Origin: Acinetobacter sp. CS-2 | Lineage (GTDB): Bacteria; Pseudomonadota; Gammaproteobacteria; Pseudomonadales; Moraxellaceae | Length of the DNA: 64,000 nt | Direction of reading: 5' to 3' | Assembly (NCBI RefSeq): GCF_016599715.1 | Contig: NZ_CP067019.1 | Span: 2,232,001-2,296,000 of the forward strand | Part shown: piece by piece, positions 1 through 7,589 of the stretch | Layout: the number at the start of each line of letters is the position of its first letter | Position numbering within the stretch: the stretch's first letter is position 1 | Made by a program: the position numbers and the translations under genes | Notes under the pieces: model-generated | Told to the model about the DNA's origin: nothing | What the model saw: only the letters and a program-made list of their open reading frames with translations | The model's database searches: none

Positions 1-25
1 GATTTTCATCTGCGACAATTTTCAT
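1..25 (-). CDS. pdxB: Possible start of erythronate-4-phosphate dehydrogenase (partial, runs off window)
   Basis: On the minus strand an ATG at 25-23 opens the reading MKIVADEN before the window ends. This matches the usual opening of PdxB, a 2-hydroxyacid dehydrogenase of pyridoxal phosphate synthesis. A GGA lies about nine bases upstream of the ATG. Only eight codons are visible, so the call rests on N-terminal resemblance and is tentative. If right, it marks the chromosomal side of the accessory block that follows. Confidence 0.4.
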
Positions 26-166
26 AATGCAATCCAATGATCTTATGCTGATTATGATAACGCTTAGCACTACATCTGACCAAGCACCTTGTAGGTATCG
101 CTTTCTTGCATTGGATAATTTCACAAACACCATGATGCATAAAATGGATGTCATCTTTCCTTGCAA

Positions 167-200
167 CAAAAAAGGACCGAATGCTTTAACATTCCGGTCC
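167..200 (-). terminator. Intrinsic terminator after the CoA-transferase remnant
   Basis: Read on the minus strand, a GGACCGGAATG arm, a short loop and a CATTCGGTCC arm (one bulged G) are followed by six T. It sits about 40 bases past the stop of the broken CoA-transferase gene. Confidence 0.7.
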
Positions 201-238
201 AACAGAAGCAAAACCAATATGGATCACAAGAATGCTGC

Positions 239-798
239 TTAAGCTACCTCTCCATCAATAATGCCTTGCAATTTTAAGGCACGCAGCTCATCTGTCATTT
301 TAAAATGTGACAGAATCTGTTGAGTATGTTCACCCAACTGTGGTGGTGCATTGCGATATTCTACCGGTGTATCTGAAAGTTTGATTGGCGAAGCAATCAC
401 TTTGAAATTTTCATTCAAGGCATGTGGTCCATCCTGACCAAAACCGGTAATCGAGTAATAGACCACATTGGGATTCAGTGCACTTAAACTTGCATAATCA
501 AGTCCATATTTTGCCAGTAAGCCCGCTTTATAGTTTTCAATGACTACATCAGCAGTTTTGACAATTTCCCGAATAATTTCTTGACCTTGAGCCGAGGCAA
601 TATCAACAGAAACCGAATATTTATTGCGATTAGCACACTGAAAATAGCCAGATTCACGTGTGGCATGCCCTGCTGGTCTGGCATCCATGATGGTCCCCAC
701 ATGCGGGTATCATCTCCTACCTGTGGACGTTCAATTTTAATGACTTCAGCACCTAAGTCTGCAAGAATTTGCCCACACCAAGGACGAAATGTTTGAAT
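239..798 (-). pseudogene. Broken CaiB/BaiF family III CoA-transferase
   Basis: The minus strand encodes pieces of a family III acyl-CoA transferase. One frame (798 to ~670) reads [17 protein letters not shown] and GDDTRMWGP. The next frame (~680 to 239) continues with [38 protein letters not shown] and YSITGFGQDGP, then jumps straight to a C-terminal tail around ALNENFKVIASPIKLSDTP. Three defects are visible: the extreme N terminus is missing, there is a frameshift near 665-680, and the large central domain is absent (about 185 residues remain of a normal ~400). The 5' break abuts an imperfect repeat that recurs at 12508. It is not expected to make active enzyme. Confidence 0.85.
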
Positions 799-802
799 AA
801 GA

Positions 803-886
803 ATATAGTTTAATTTGAATAACGTTGTTTAAACTGCATTGCACTATATTCCAAATACGTATCCAAAGAATCCAATTTAATCCAAT
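803..886. repeat. Imperfect direct repeat, left copy
   Basis: About 85 bases resemble 12508-12598 in the same orientation. Shared blocks are ATATAGTTT, TTTAAACTGCATT, TATNTTCCNAATAC and CCAATTNAATCCAA, giving roughly 70 percent identity by eye. Each copy touches the broken end of a gene: the CoA-transferase 5' end here, a 30-codon stub at the other copy. It could be a recombination boundary or an old repeat element. I cannot name it. Confidence 0.5.
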
Positions 887-946
887 GTTTAAAGACCTAA
901 ATCATAAAAATTTAAGCCTTTTTTAGATAAGAATTATAGCGCTGAC

Positions 947-1804
947 TTAAGATAAAAATTCTTTAATAGTTTCTTGCATACTTGTAGTGGGACGACCAAT
1001 TAACTGGTGCAGGTCTTTGCTATCACTATATAAAGCGTCTTTAGATACGCCTTCATCTGAATCTGCCAAGATACTCGCAAAACCTTCTGGTAAACCCATT
1101 TGTATCAAGAGCGCTTTATATTCCTCTTCCGATAAATCTTGGTAAGTTACATCTTTTTTACTGATTTCACTTGTCCATTTTGCTACGTCATCAAGGCTGT
1201 AACTTGTATCACCAGCAAGTTCATAAACTTTATTTTCATGCCCTTCTTGAGTTAATACTACAGCAGCAGCTGTTGCATAATCTAAACGTGAAGCAGAAGC
1301 AATTTTGCCGTGATGCGTTGCCCCGAAAATTTTGCCCTGCTCAACTGCTTGTACAAGTCCCATTGCATAGTTTTCGCTGTACCAGCTATTACGTAGTAGT
1401 GTATGTGGAATATTCGCTGCTTTTAAATATTGTTCAGTCTCAACATGCTCTTGTGCCAATAAAAGCGGTGATGTATCTGCTTTTAATAAACTCGTATAAG
1501 CAATAAATTTTAAGTTTGCAAGTTTTGCTGCATGAATAACATTCTGGTGTTGTACTGTCCGTTGACCAATTTCACTCGATGAAATTAATAAAAGCCGATC
1601 GACACCTGCCAATTGAGCTGAAAGTTTATCTGCATCATGTCCATAATCAAAAGCACGGACTTCGATCCCTTTTGAACTTAGTTCTGATGCTTTTTCTGGA
1701 TTACGCACTAATGCCACAATATTTTTTGCCTCAGTTCGTTCGAGTAATTGAGAAATAATAAGTTGGCCGAGCTGACCTGATGCACCAGTAACTGCGATAC
1801 GCAT
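947..1804 (-). CDS. qorB: NAD(P)H:quinone oxidoreductase 2-like, NmrA-type SDR
   Basis: Soluble NADPH-dependent quinone reductase of the NmrA-like atypical SDR family, 285 residues, the same length as E. coli QorB (YtfG). The N-terminal Rossmann glycine motif is VTGASGQLGQLI. Long stretches such as FIAYTSLLKADTSP, LLRNSWYSENY and KIASASRLDYA closely match QorB from memory. I chose the ATG at 1804 over the longer frame because GGAG lies six bases upstream and the Rossmann strand begins at residue 2. It is divergent from a QorR-type HxlR regulator, and palindromic operator-like repeats lie between them. It probably reduces quinones or similar electrophiles when the repressor is released. Confidence 0.9.
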   Translation of the reverse strand: MRIAVTGASGQLGQLIISQLLERTEAKNIVALVRNPEKASELSSKGIEVRAFDYGHDADKLSAQLAGVDRLLLISSSEIGQRTVQHQNVIHAAKLANLKFIAYTSLLKADTSPLLLAQEHVETEQYLKAANIPHTLLRNSWYSENYAMGLVQAVEQGKIFGATHHGKIASASRLDYATAAAVVLTQEGHENKVYELAGDTSYSLDDVAKWTSEISKKDVTYQDLSEEEYKALLIQMGLPEGFASILADSDEGVSKDALYSDSKDLHQLIGRPTTSMQETIKEFLS

Positions 1805-1866
1805 GATGAACTCCATCTGATGTAGTTGATATAATTTAATCATCCTAGTACCATACCTAACTAAAA

Positions 1867-1890
1867 GTAAGTACTTACCTAAAGGTAAGT
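1867..1890. promoter_or_regulatory. Operator-like inverted repeats between qorB and its HxlR regulator
   Basis: A perfect 12-base palindrome GTAAGTACTTAC (1867-1878) overlaps a second inverted repeat, ACTTACC-TAAA-GGTAAGT (1873-1890). Both lie in the 127-base divergent intergenic region, 40-65 bases upstream of the regulator start. HxlR repressors bind inverted repeats of this kind next to their own genes. Assignment as the QorR-type operator is inference from position and symmetry. Confidence 0.65.
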
Positions 1891-1931
1891 TTAAAAACAA
1901 ATGTAAAATTTTGTAATTAAGGTATTATGCG

Positions 1932-2291
1932 ATGAAAGGATACGTTTTTTCAGCAGATTGTCCGTCTCGAAAAATTTTGTTAACACTGACTAGTCGTTGG
2001 AGTGTCTTGATTTTAGTTGCGCTTAGAGACCAACGTCTGCGTTTTAATGAATTAAAAAAAATAATTGATGGCATTAGTGAAAAGATGTTGGCTCAAACCT
2101 TAAAAATGCTTGAGCAAGATGGTTTTATCTTACGTCAGGATTATGCAGAAATACCGCCTCGTGTAGATTATCAATTAACAGAGTTTGGACGAGAGGCTGC
2201 TGAACGACTCTTTGATTTAACTACTTGGCTTGAAAATAATTTATCTAAATTATTAGAAAATCAGCCTAGTACAGACATAGTTCGGAACTGA
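1932..2291 (+). CDS. qorR: HxlR-family redox-sensing regulator (QorR/YtfH-like)
   Basis: Winged-helix DNA-binding repressor of 119 residues, typical HxlR length. The segments CPSRKILLTLTSRW, ILVALRD, ISEKMLAQTLKMLEQDGF and PPRVDYQLTEFG follow E. coli YtfH closely. The single cysteine near residue 10 in the CPSR motif is the conserved redox- or electrophile-sensing cysteine of QorR/HypR-type members. It is divergent from the qorB-like gene with symmetric operators between, the standard QorR-QorB layout. AAGG lies about nine bases before the ATG. Expected to repress itself and qorB until the cysteine is modified. Confidence 0.88.
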   Translation: MKGYVFSADCPSRKILLTLTSRWSVLILVALRDQRLRFNELKKIIDGISEKMLAQTLKMLEQDGFILRQDYAEIPPRVDYQLTEFGREAAERLFDLTTWLENNLSKLLENQPSTDIVRN

Positions 2292-2362
2292 CTTGGGAAA
2301 CAAAAGCATTCTCCTATGTTAAGCATTCAAACTGGCTTAGCTTAGCACCTTATGTTAGTATT

Positions 2363-2380
2363 TTTTTAGTAGTTACTATT
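2363..2380. promoter_or_regulatory. Operator-like element upstream of the second HxlR gene
   Basis: TTTTTAGTAGTTACTATT lies 17 bases before the start at 2398. It matches 6640-6657 at 17 of 18 positions, the only difference being the central base of a TAGTWACTA palindrome. A GTTAGTAT half-site lies just upstream at 2354-2361 and also recurs near 6586. I infer that one regulator, probably the HxlR protein at 2398, binds both places. Confidence 0.5.
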
Positions 2381-2397
2381 GGTTTTATTAATTCGAT

Positions 2398-2838
2398 ATG
2401 AGTAAAAATAGCAATCTTGAAGTCTGCCCAATCGCTAGAAGTCTTTCTGTTCTAGGCGATGCGTGGAGTATGTTGATTTTACGTGATGCTCATGCGGGTT
2501 TCACACGTTTTGATCAGTTCCGTAAAAGTTTAGGTATTGCACCAACCATGCTAACTAAACGTTTGTCTGTTTTAGTAGAGGAAGGCTTACTCGAAAAGAG
2601 ACAATATTCTGAACATCCGCCGCGTGAAGAGTATCTATTAACTCAAGCAGGTCAAGATTTTTTACCAGTTCTGTTTGTGATTGGTGCATGGGGCAAAAAA
2701 TATAAGCCCTTTGAACAACCCGAAAAAATGGTGACTTTTCTGGATGCAGAACAAGGCACTGAAATTAAGCCGATTGTGATTGATCAAATCACTGGTGCCG
2801 AAATTGGTACTCGCCCTATTCGCCAAAAAACCGAATAA
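2398..2838 (+). CDS. HxlR-family transcriptional regulator with C-terminal extension
   Basis: 146-residue winged-helix regulator. The HxlR core spans about residues 8-105, with CPIARSLSVLGDAW, ILRDAHAG, LGIAPTMLTKRLSVLVEEGL and HPPREEYLLTQAG. A ~40-residue tail follows. Cys10 occupies the position used for redox sensing in some family members. No clear Shine-Dalgarno precedes the ATG, so translation may be leaderless or weak. An operator-like element 17 bases upstream recurs in front of the divergent hydrolase and SDR genes near 6600, so this protein is the best candidate for controlling that cluster as well as itself. The regulatory link is inference. Confidence 0.85.
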   Translation: MSKNSNLEVCPIARSLSVLGDAWSMLILRDAHAGFTRFDQFRKSLGIAPTMLTKRLSVLVEEGLLEKRQYSEHPPREEYLLTQAGQDFLPVLFVIGAWGKKYKPFEQPEKMVTFLDAEQGTEIKPIVIDQITGAEIGTRPIRQKTE

Positions 2839-2848
2839 GATTTTAAAT

Positions 2849-2875
2849 AAAAAGCACTCAATTAGAGTGCTTTTT
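2849..2875. terminator. Bidirectional intrinsic terminator
   Basis: AAAAAGCACTC-AATTA-GAGTGCTTTTT is a symmetric hairpin with A and T tracts between the convergent HxlR gene (ends 2838) and flavoprotein gene (ends 2901). Confidence 0.85.
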
Positions 2876-2900
2876 ATTGGGCTCATATAAATTAAATCGG

Positions 2901-4151
2901 TTATTTTGCCCGTGCCCGTTGGGTTGCATACATTCCCCAACCACTACGTAAAATCGATTTAATAAATGCCCATAAACCACTTTCATGAGGTTTTGGTTCT
3001 TTAGCTTTACCCATACGTTTTAATTGTTGGGTGTACCAAAGTACTTCCATAATACCTAGACTATCGACCTTCTTAATGCCTGTTTTGATTGGATGCACCG
3101 ACTGAAGACCATTTTTGCCTGCCAGCAAATATTTAGGTACATCAGGTTCAATCGCCATAATTCTTGCAATCCCAATAACATCACACGCTTGAGACTGCAA
3201 AGCTTGGTTCATGCCTTCTACGGTCCGAAAACCACCTGTAACCATGAGTGGAGTTTTTACAAGTTTTCTTACCTTTTCTGCGAAATCAATAAAGAAAGCT
3301 TCACGGGCAATAGTCGAAGCTTTTTGTGGTGCTTTGGCTACGCCAGATTCATAAGTACCGCCTGATATTTCTATAAGGTCAATGCCTGCATCTGCTAAAG
3401 CCTGAATGGTTTCTAAGGAGTCCTGTTCGGTAAAGCCGCCTTTTTGAAAGTCTGCCGAGTTTAGCTTAATCGCAATGGGAAACTCTTTACCGACTTGTTT
3501 GCGGATTTCTGCATATACTTCCATTAAAAAACGACGGCGTTTTTCAGGTGTACCGCCCCATTCATCATTTCTTAAATTATGTAAAGGCGATAAAAACTGA
3601 TTAATCAGATAACCATGTGCAGCATGAATCTCAACGCCACTAAATCCAGCCTTTTTACAGATCGCTGCGCTACGACCAAAACGCTGAATAATATCGATAA
3701 TCTCTGTATGTGTGGCTTCATCAGGCGTCGCAAATAAAGATTGCATTTCTGGCCCAAATGGCACTGCCGATGCAGAAATAGTACGGACATTTAATCCTTT
3801 GGTTGATTGTTTTCCCGGATGATTTAACTGTGCCCACAATTGAGAACCTTGCACGGTCACGGATTTTGCCCATTTTTGCAAAATCGCAAAATCACGCTCA
3901 TCCTCGACTACCACATTACCAGCCTCACCTAAGGCACGTCGGTCAATCATAATGTTGCCACTGATGATCATCCCAATTCCTGATGCAGCCCAGCGCTGAT
4001 ATAACCGCACATGTTTTTCGGTTGGATTATTTGAATAGCTAGCCAAGGTTTCACTGGTTGCAGCCTTCGCTAGTCGGTTTGGAATGCTAAAGCCATTTGG
4101 CAACGTTAAAGGCTGATTCAAGAGATTGGTTTCTAATTGCAGTTGAGTCAT
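2901..4151 (-). CDS. NADH:flavin oxidoreductase, Old Yellow Enzyme family
   Basis: FMN-dependent TIM-barrel ene-reductase of 416 residues, longer than classical ~360-residue members through a ~50-residue C-terminal tail. The substrate-binding pair is seen as His176/His179 in IHAAHGYLINQFLSP. Other family marks are QLNHPGKQ (~108-115), NLRNDEWGG and IEISGGTYESG. This belongs to the subgroup annotated as NADH:flavin oxidoreductase, unlike the His/Asn NemA-like enzyme at 10268. It heads a minus-strand run with a small SCP2-like gene and two alpha/beta hydrolases (2901-6498). Electrophilic alkenes such as enones are likely substrates, but the natural one cannot be read from sequence. AGAGAAG precedes the ATG. 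Confidence 0.88.
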   Translation of the reverse strand: MTQLQLETNLLNQPLTLPNGFSIPNRLAKAATSETLASYSNNPTEKHVRLYQRWAASGIGMIISGNIMIDRRALGEAGNVVVEDERDFAILQKWAKSVTVQGSQLWAQLNHPGKQSTKGLNVRTISASAVPFGPEMQSLFATPDEATHTEIIDIIQRFGRSAAICKKAGFSGVEIHAAHGYLINQFLSPLHNLRNDEWGGTPEKRRRFLMEVYAEIRKQVGKEFPIAIKLNSADFQKGGFTEQDSLETIQALADAGIDLIEISGGTYESGVAKAPQKASTIAREAFFIDFAEKVRKLVKTPLMVTGGFRTVEGMNQALQSQACDVIGIARIMAIEPDVPKYLLAGKNGLQSVHPIKTGIKKVDSLGIMEVLWYTQQLKRMGKAKEPKPHESGLWAFIKSILRSGWGMYATQRARAK

Positions 4152-4169
4152 GGTCTTCTCTCACACAGT

Positions 4170-4547
4170 TCAAGATGGTTTTGAATGAGGCTGAATAAAG
4201 TCCACTAAACTTTGAAACCACATCACATCCACAAAATTTCCGCTAATGACAAGGTCTTGTGTTTTAAGTGCAGTTAAAAACGTATTCATGCTGTCTTTAG
4301 CAGACAATACGGCGAATCCTTTACTCGCAGTCTTAAATGTAAAAATAAAACTAGGTGACTTGGTTAGCCCAGAGTAAGAGTTAATCTTGCCATTCTTGAC
4401 TTCAAAATAGCGCCCTTCACCACTTGCCGTCTGAATCTGAAAGGTGACATTTTTGTCATTCACATAAGCCGCACATTTCGGATTCTTTTTTACCGCACGC
4501 TGCATGAGCTTGGTGAGCATCCACAGCAACAATTTAAATTTCATCAT
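4170..4547 (-). CDS. Small SCP2-like protein
   Basis: 125 residues beginning with a hydrophobic, basic helix. The pattern then resembles an SCP2 sterol-carrier domain: FQIQTASGEGRYFEVKNGKI, a FIFTFKTASKGFAVL strand-helix stretch, and LKTQDLVISGNFVDVMWF. SCP2 domains bind lipids or acyl compounds and often sit beside oxidoreductases. It is 18 bases from the flavoprotein gene and in the same direction, so probably co-transcribed. There are two tandem ATG codons at the start (4547 and 4544). The fold assignment is moderate; the ligand is unknown. Confidence 0.6.
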   Translation of the reverse strand: MMKFKLLLWMLTKLMQRAVKKNPKCAAYVNDKNVTFQIQTASGEGRYFEVKNGKINSYSGLTKSPSFIFTFKTASKGFAVLSAKDSMNTFLTALKTQDLVISGNFVDVMWFQSLVDFIQPHSKPS

Positions 4548-4596
4548 CTTTTGTCTTCTTGATTCATCAAATTAACTGGACAGAACTCAAAAGCAT

Positions 4597-5460
4597 TTAT
4601 TCATCTAAAAACTGGATTGCATGCTTTACAAAGCGTTCAGGGTATTGAAATTGAGCGCCATGTCCTGCGTCTGGATAGATAAATAGCTGCGCGTTTGGAA
4701 TGTTAAGTGCCATGTGATAGGCATTGATGGTCGGAATCATCACATCATCAACACCATTTAAAATGAAAGTTGGTTGTTTAATCTCACGTAAATGCGCAAA
4801 TGGATCTTGTTCATCAAGTTTAGGTAAAAAATGCATATTGGCTTCGATTTGTGCCTGCATGACTTCAACTGAGCTTGGTGTATCTTGATTGTTGCGTTCA
4901 TGTCGACGTTGCCAAAAATCACGACCTGCTTGAATCGCGGCTTTTGATCGACCAAAAAATAAAAAGAGAAAGTCTTGTTCAGAAGGCACAGCACTGGTGG
5001 CATGTTTCAATACCAACGTAGCCACTTCTGGATCGTCACCGCGTGGTTTACCGCCTCTTGGCCCCGTACCTAAAAGCATCAGCTTTCTTACAAGTTCAGG
5101 ATGACGGCGTACTAAATCTTGTGCCTGAAACCCGCCGAGTGAAAAGCCTAATAAATCAACTTGTTTTAAGCCCAATGCACGAATGACTGCTGCTGCATCA
5201 TCGGCCATGTCTTCAATTCGAATTCGTGGTTGCCCTGTAGATGAAGCAACGCCTCGACCATTAAACAAAATGACTTCACGCCCTTGTGCCAAACCATTGG
5301 TAATGATTGGGTCCCAATTGTCTAAACCACCTCGAAAGTGTTGAAGAAAAAATAGCGGTGGTTGCCCTGTGTTTGAGTTACCCCATCGACGATAGGCAAA
5401 TTTTGCTCCATCTACTTCAATCAATTGGGTCTCGGCTGTTTGGTGTGTAATTGTTGTCAT
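4597..5460 (-). CDS. Alpha/beta hydrolase (cytoplasmic)
   Basis: 287-residue alpha/beta-hydrolase fold enzyme with no signal peptide. The nucleophile elbow is GFSLGG (Ser~107), the acid lies in LNGVDDVMIPT and the histidine in DAGHGAQFQYPE. HFRGGLDNWDP before the core gives the oxyanion-hole region. I prefer ATG 5460 over 5466 because AGGA is eight bases before it and only two before the other. The protein closely resembles its neighbour at 5485, and the two look like duplicates, one kept inside the cell and one exported. Likely an esterase, lactonase or haloperoxidase-like hydrolase; substrate unknown. Confidence 0.85.
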   Translation of the reverse strand: MTTITHQTAETQLIEVDGAKFAYRRWGNSNTGQPPLFFLQHFRGGLDNWDPIITNGLAQGREVILFNGRGVASSTGQPRIRIEDMADDAAAVIRALGLKQVDLLGFSLGGFQAQDLVRRHPELVRKLMLLGTGPRGGKPRGDDPEVATLVLKHATSAVPSEQDFLFLFFGRSKAAIQAGRDFWQRRHERNNQDTPSSVEVMQAQIEANMHFLPKLDEQDPFAHLREIKQPTFILNGVDDVMIPTINAYHMALNIPNAQLFIYPDAGHGAQFQYPERFVKHAIQFLDE

Positions 5461-5484
5461 CGTCATTGTCCTAAATTTAAGTTC

Positions 5485-6498
5485 TTATTTATTTAAGAAT
5501 GTAAGTGACTGTTTTACAAAATCTTCATGGAACTGAAAAATTCCGCCATGGCCAGCATCGGGGTAAATAACAACAGAGCTATTTGGCAAACGTTTTGCCA
5601 AATCATAGGTGTTCACGGTTGGGACCATTCGGTCATGATCACCATTAGCAACTAACACAGGTTGTTGAATCACAGAAAGGTCGGAAGGTTTCTTACTTCC
5701 CCATTTTTTGAGTGCTTTAAGCTGAGCACGATAGGCAGAAATGGTGATTTCTTTATCGCGGTTTTCGGTACGTTCGTTAATACGTTGAATAAACTGTTTT
5801 GCAGCAGCTTTACCATTTTCTGTACGTGTGAAGAAAAGATAAACCTTAGGGTCTTGACCGGTAGCCATTCCACGGACTAAATCCCAATTAGAAATTCGCC
5901 CTACGGTACTAATGCCTGTACCTCCCGCGGGGCCAGTTCCCGACAAAATCATTTTTCGAACTAAATTCGGCTGCTTCAAAGCAATCTCTTGTGAAATCAT
6001 GCCGCCCATCGAGAAGCCAAATAAATCAACTTGCTTAAAGCCTTTTGCTTGAATGAAAGTAATCGCATCGTCTGCCATTTGCTCAATTGACTGGGCTGGT
6101 TTACCTGTAGAAGCACCGACCCCACGATTATCAAACACCACCACATGATGTTTAGCGGCAATTCCATCAATAATTCGTGGGTCCCAATTATCTAGAACAG
6201 CCGCCAAGTGATTTAAGAAAATGACAGGTGTTCCACCGTTCTGTTGACCATATTCTTGGTAAGCGAAGTTAACGTCACCTGCACGAATAAATTGAGTGGG
6301 TACATTCTTCCAATTTGTATCTTGCTGAGCGTTTTGCCCTGCTTGCGGATTGCTAACAGCACTTGATAACACTTTATGTGGCTGAATTGATGGTTCACTA
6401 AAAGAAACCAATGACACAACTTCTGCCTGAGTTAAGGGAGCACTAAAAATAGATATCGCCGTCAAACTCATAGCAACTGTATTTAATAAAAACTTCAT
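5485..6498 (-). CDS. Exported alpha/beta hydrolase
   Basis: 337 residues from the ATG at 6498, which follows GAGG at normal spacing and gives a clean signal peptide (MKF, a hydrophobic stretch, then a likely cut after APLTQA). The longer frame to 6537 would bury this signal. The mature part has the hydrolase elbow GFSMGGMISQE, acid NGDHDRMVPT and histidine DAGHGGIFQFHE, plus HLAAVLDNWDP and FDNRGVGASTG as in its cytoplasmic paralogue at 4597. It lies 24 bases upstream of that gene and is probably co-transcribed with it. It is divergent from the SDR at 6734 across an operator-like region. Substrate unknown. Confidence 0.85.
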   Translation of the reverse strand: MKFLLNTVAMSLTAISIFSAPLTQAEVVSLVSFSEPSIQPHKVLSSAVSNPQAGQNAQQDTNWKNVPTQFIRAGDVNFAYQEYGQQNGGTPVIFLNHLAAVLDNWDPRIIDGIAAKHHVVVFDNRGVGASTGKPAQSIEQMADDAITFIQAKGFKQVDLFGFSMGGMISQEIALKQPNLVRKMILSGTGPAGGTGISTVGRISNWDLVRGMATGQDPKVYLFFTRTENGKAAAKQFIQRINERTENRDKEITISAYRAQLKALKKWGSKKPSDLSVIQQPVLVANGDHDRMVPTVNTYDLAKRLPNSSVVIYPDAGHGGIFQFHEDFVKQSLTFLNK

Positions 6499-6585
6499 TT
6501 CTCTAATCCTCAAATTTAATTCATTGATCTGATTCATCTGTTTTTTATGAGTGATCTTTTAAAGGGAGAAAAGATAAAAAACAGA

Positions 6586-6657
6586 GTTAGTATCGATTTA
6601 ATACTAACTATACACAGGCAAAAATGTATTGTCACTATCTTTTTAGTAGTAACTATT
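6586..6657. promoter_or_regulatory. Divergent control region with two symmetric elements
   Basis: Between the exported hydrolase (start 6498, minus) and the SDR (start 6734, plus) are GTTAGTAT-7 bases-ATACTAAC (6586-6608) and TTTTTAGTAGTAACTATT (6640-6657). The second matches the element at 2363-2380 in 17 of 18 bases, and the GTTAGTAT half-site recurs there too. This suggests one regulator, probably the HxlR protein at 2398, controls both divergent units. Confidence 0.55.
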
Positions 6658-6733
6658 TTATTTTTAGATTATGATGAAAAAATCAAGCCGGAATTGATTG
6701 GTTCAGGCGACAAAGTTTAAGTAAGGAACATGT

Positions 6734-7537
6734 ATGACCAGCAGAGTAGTTCTCATTACAGGCGCATCATCGGGTATTGGGTTAGCAACCGCAGACCTTT
6801 TACATGAGGCAGGATTTATTGTTTATGGCACAAGCCGACAAGCAAAAAACTCATCAAACTATAAATTTCATCTGATTGAGTTAGATGTAAATCAAGACGA
6901 CTCCGTCACTCACGCCATTGAAAAAGTGATTGCAAATGAAGGCCGAATTGATGTCTTAATTAATAATGCTGGGTTTGCAATATCACCCGCTGGTGCTGAA
7001 GAAAGTTCAATGCAACAAGCACAGGCTATTTTTGATACTAACTTTTTCGGTGCCGTTCGAATGACTCGCGCAGTTATTCCACACATGCGTCAGAAAAACT
7101 CAGGACTTATTTTAAATATCAGTTCGATTCTTGGACTTGTGCCTATGCCTTTTGGCGCTCTTTATGCTGCATCTAAACATGCACTGGAAGGTTATTCTGA
7201 ATCTTTAGACCACGAGTTAAGATCACAAGGCATTCGTGTATCTCTGATTGAACCTGCTTATACCAATACTTCTTTAGGATTAAACTTACTTGAAGCAGAC
7301 AATAAAGTTTCTTTTTACGATCAAATGCGTGAAAAGTTACATCGACAAATGATTAGCTCTATAAATAAGTCAGATGACCCACGTGTGGTTGCCCATACCA
7401 TTTTAAATGTCATTGAAAGTCAACATGTTTTACCACGCTACACAGCAGGTAAAACTGCAAAAAACTTAAAAGCATTACGACGCTTTGCTCCTGTAAAAGT
7501 CTTTGACAAATTAATTCAGCGAAATATGAAGGTGTAG
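6734..7537 (+). CDS. Short-chain dehydrogenase/reductase
   Basis: Classical SDR of 267 residues. The cofactor motif is TGASSGIG near the N terminus, NNAG follows at about residue 78, and the catalytic Ser and YxxxK lie in ISSILG and YAASKHALEGYSESLDHEL. The arginine-free segment after the glycine motif (YGTSRQ) is compatible with NADP. AAGGA is six bases before the ATG. It opens a plus-strand run of SDR, MDR reductase and aldo/keto reductase. The broken SDR tail at 11690-12033 has a similar SESLDHELR segment, so a paralogue once lay nearby. Substrate unknown. Confidence 0.88.
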   Translation: MTSRVVLITGASSGIGLATADLLHEAGFIVYGTSRQAKNSSNYKFHLIELDVNQDDSVTHAIEKVIANEGRIDVLINNAGFAISPAGAEESSMQQAQAIFDTNFFGAVRMTRAVIPHMRQKNSGLILNISSILGLVPMPFGALYAASKHALEGYSESLDHELRSQGIRVSLIEPAYTNTSLGLNLLEADNKVSFYDQMREKLHRQMISSINKSDDPRVVAHTILNVIESQHVLPRYTAGKTAKNLKALRRFAPVKVFDKLIQRNMKV

Positions 7538-7589
7538 TACAGAACCAAAATCTAAAACATTAAAAAGTTCAAAACAATAGAGGTTCCAA

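Noticed and set aside
27-242. Open frame of 71 codons on the plus strand at the left edge
   Set aside because: No coding character; it overlaps a minus-strand terminator and probable gene starts.
1171-1506. 111-codon open frame antisense to qorB
   Set aside because: Low-complexity composition rich in Leu, Gln and His; a shadow of the real gene.
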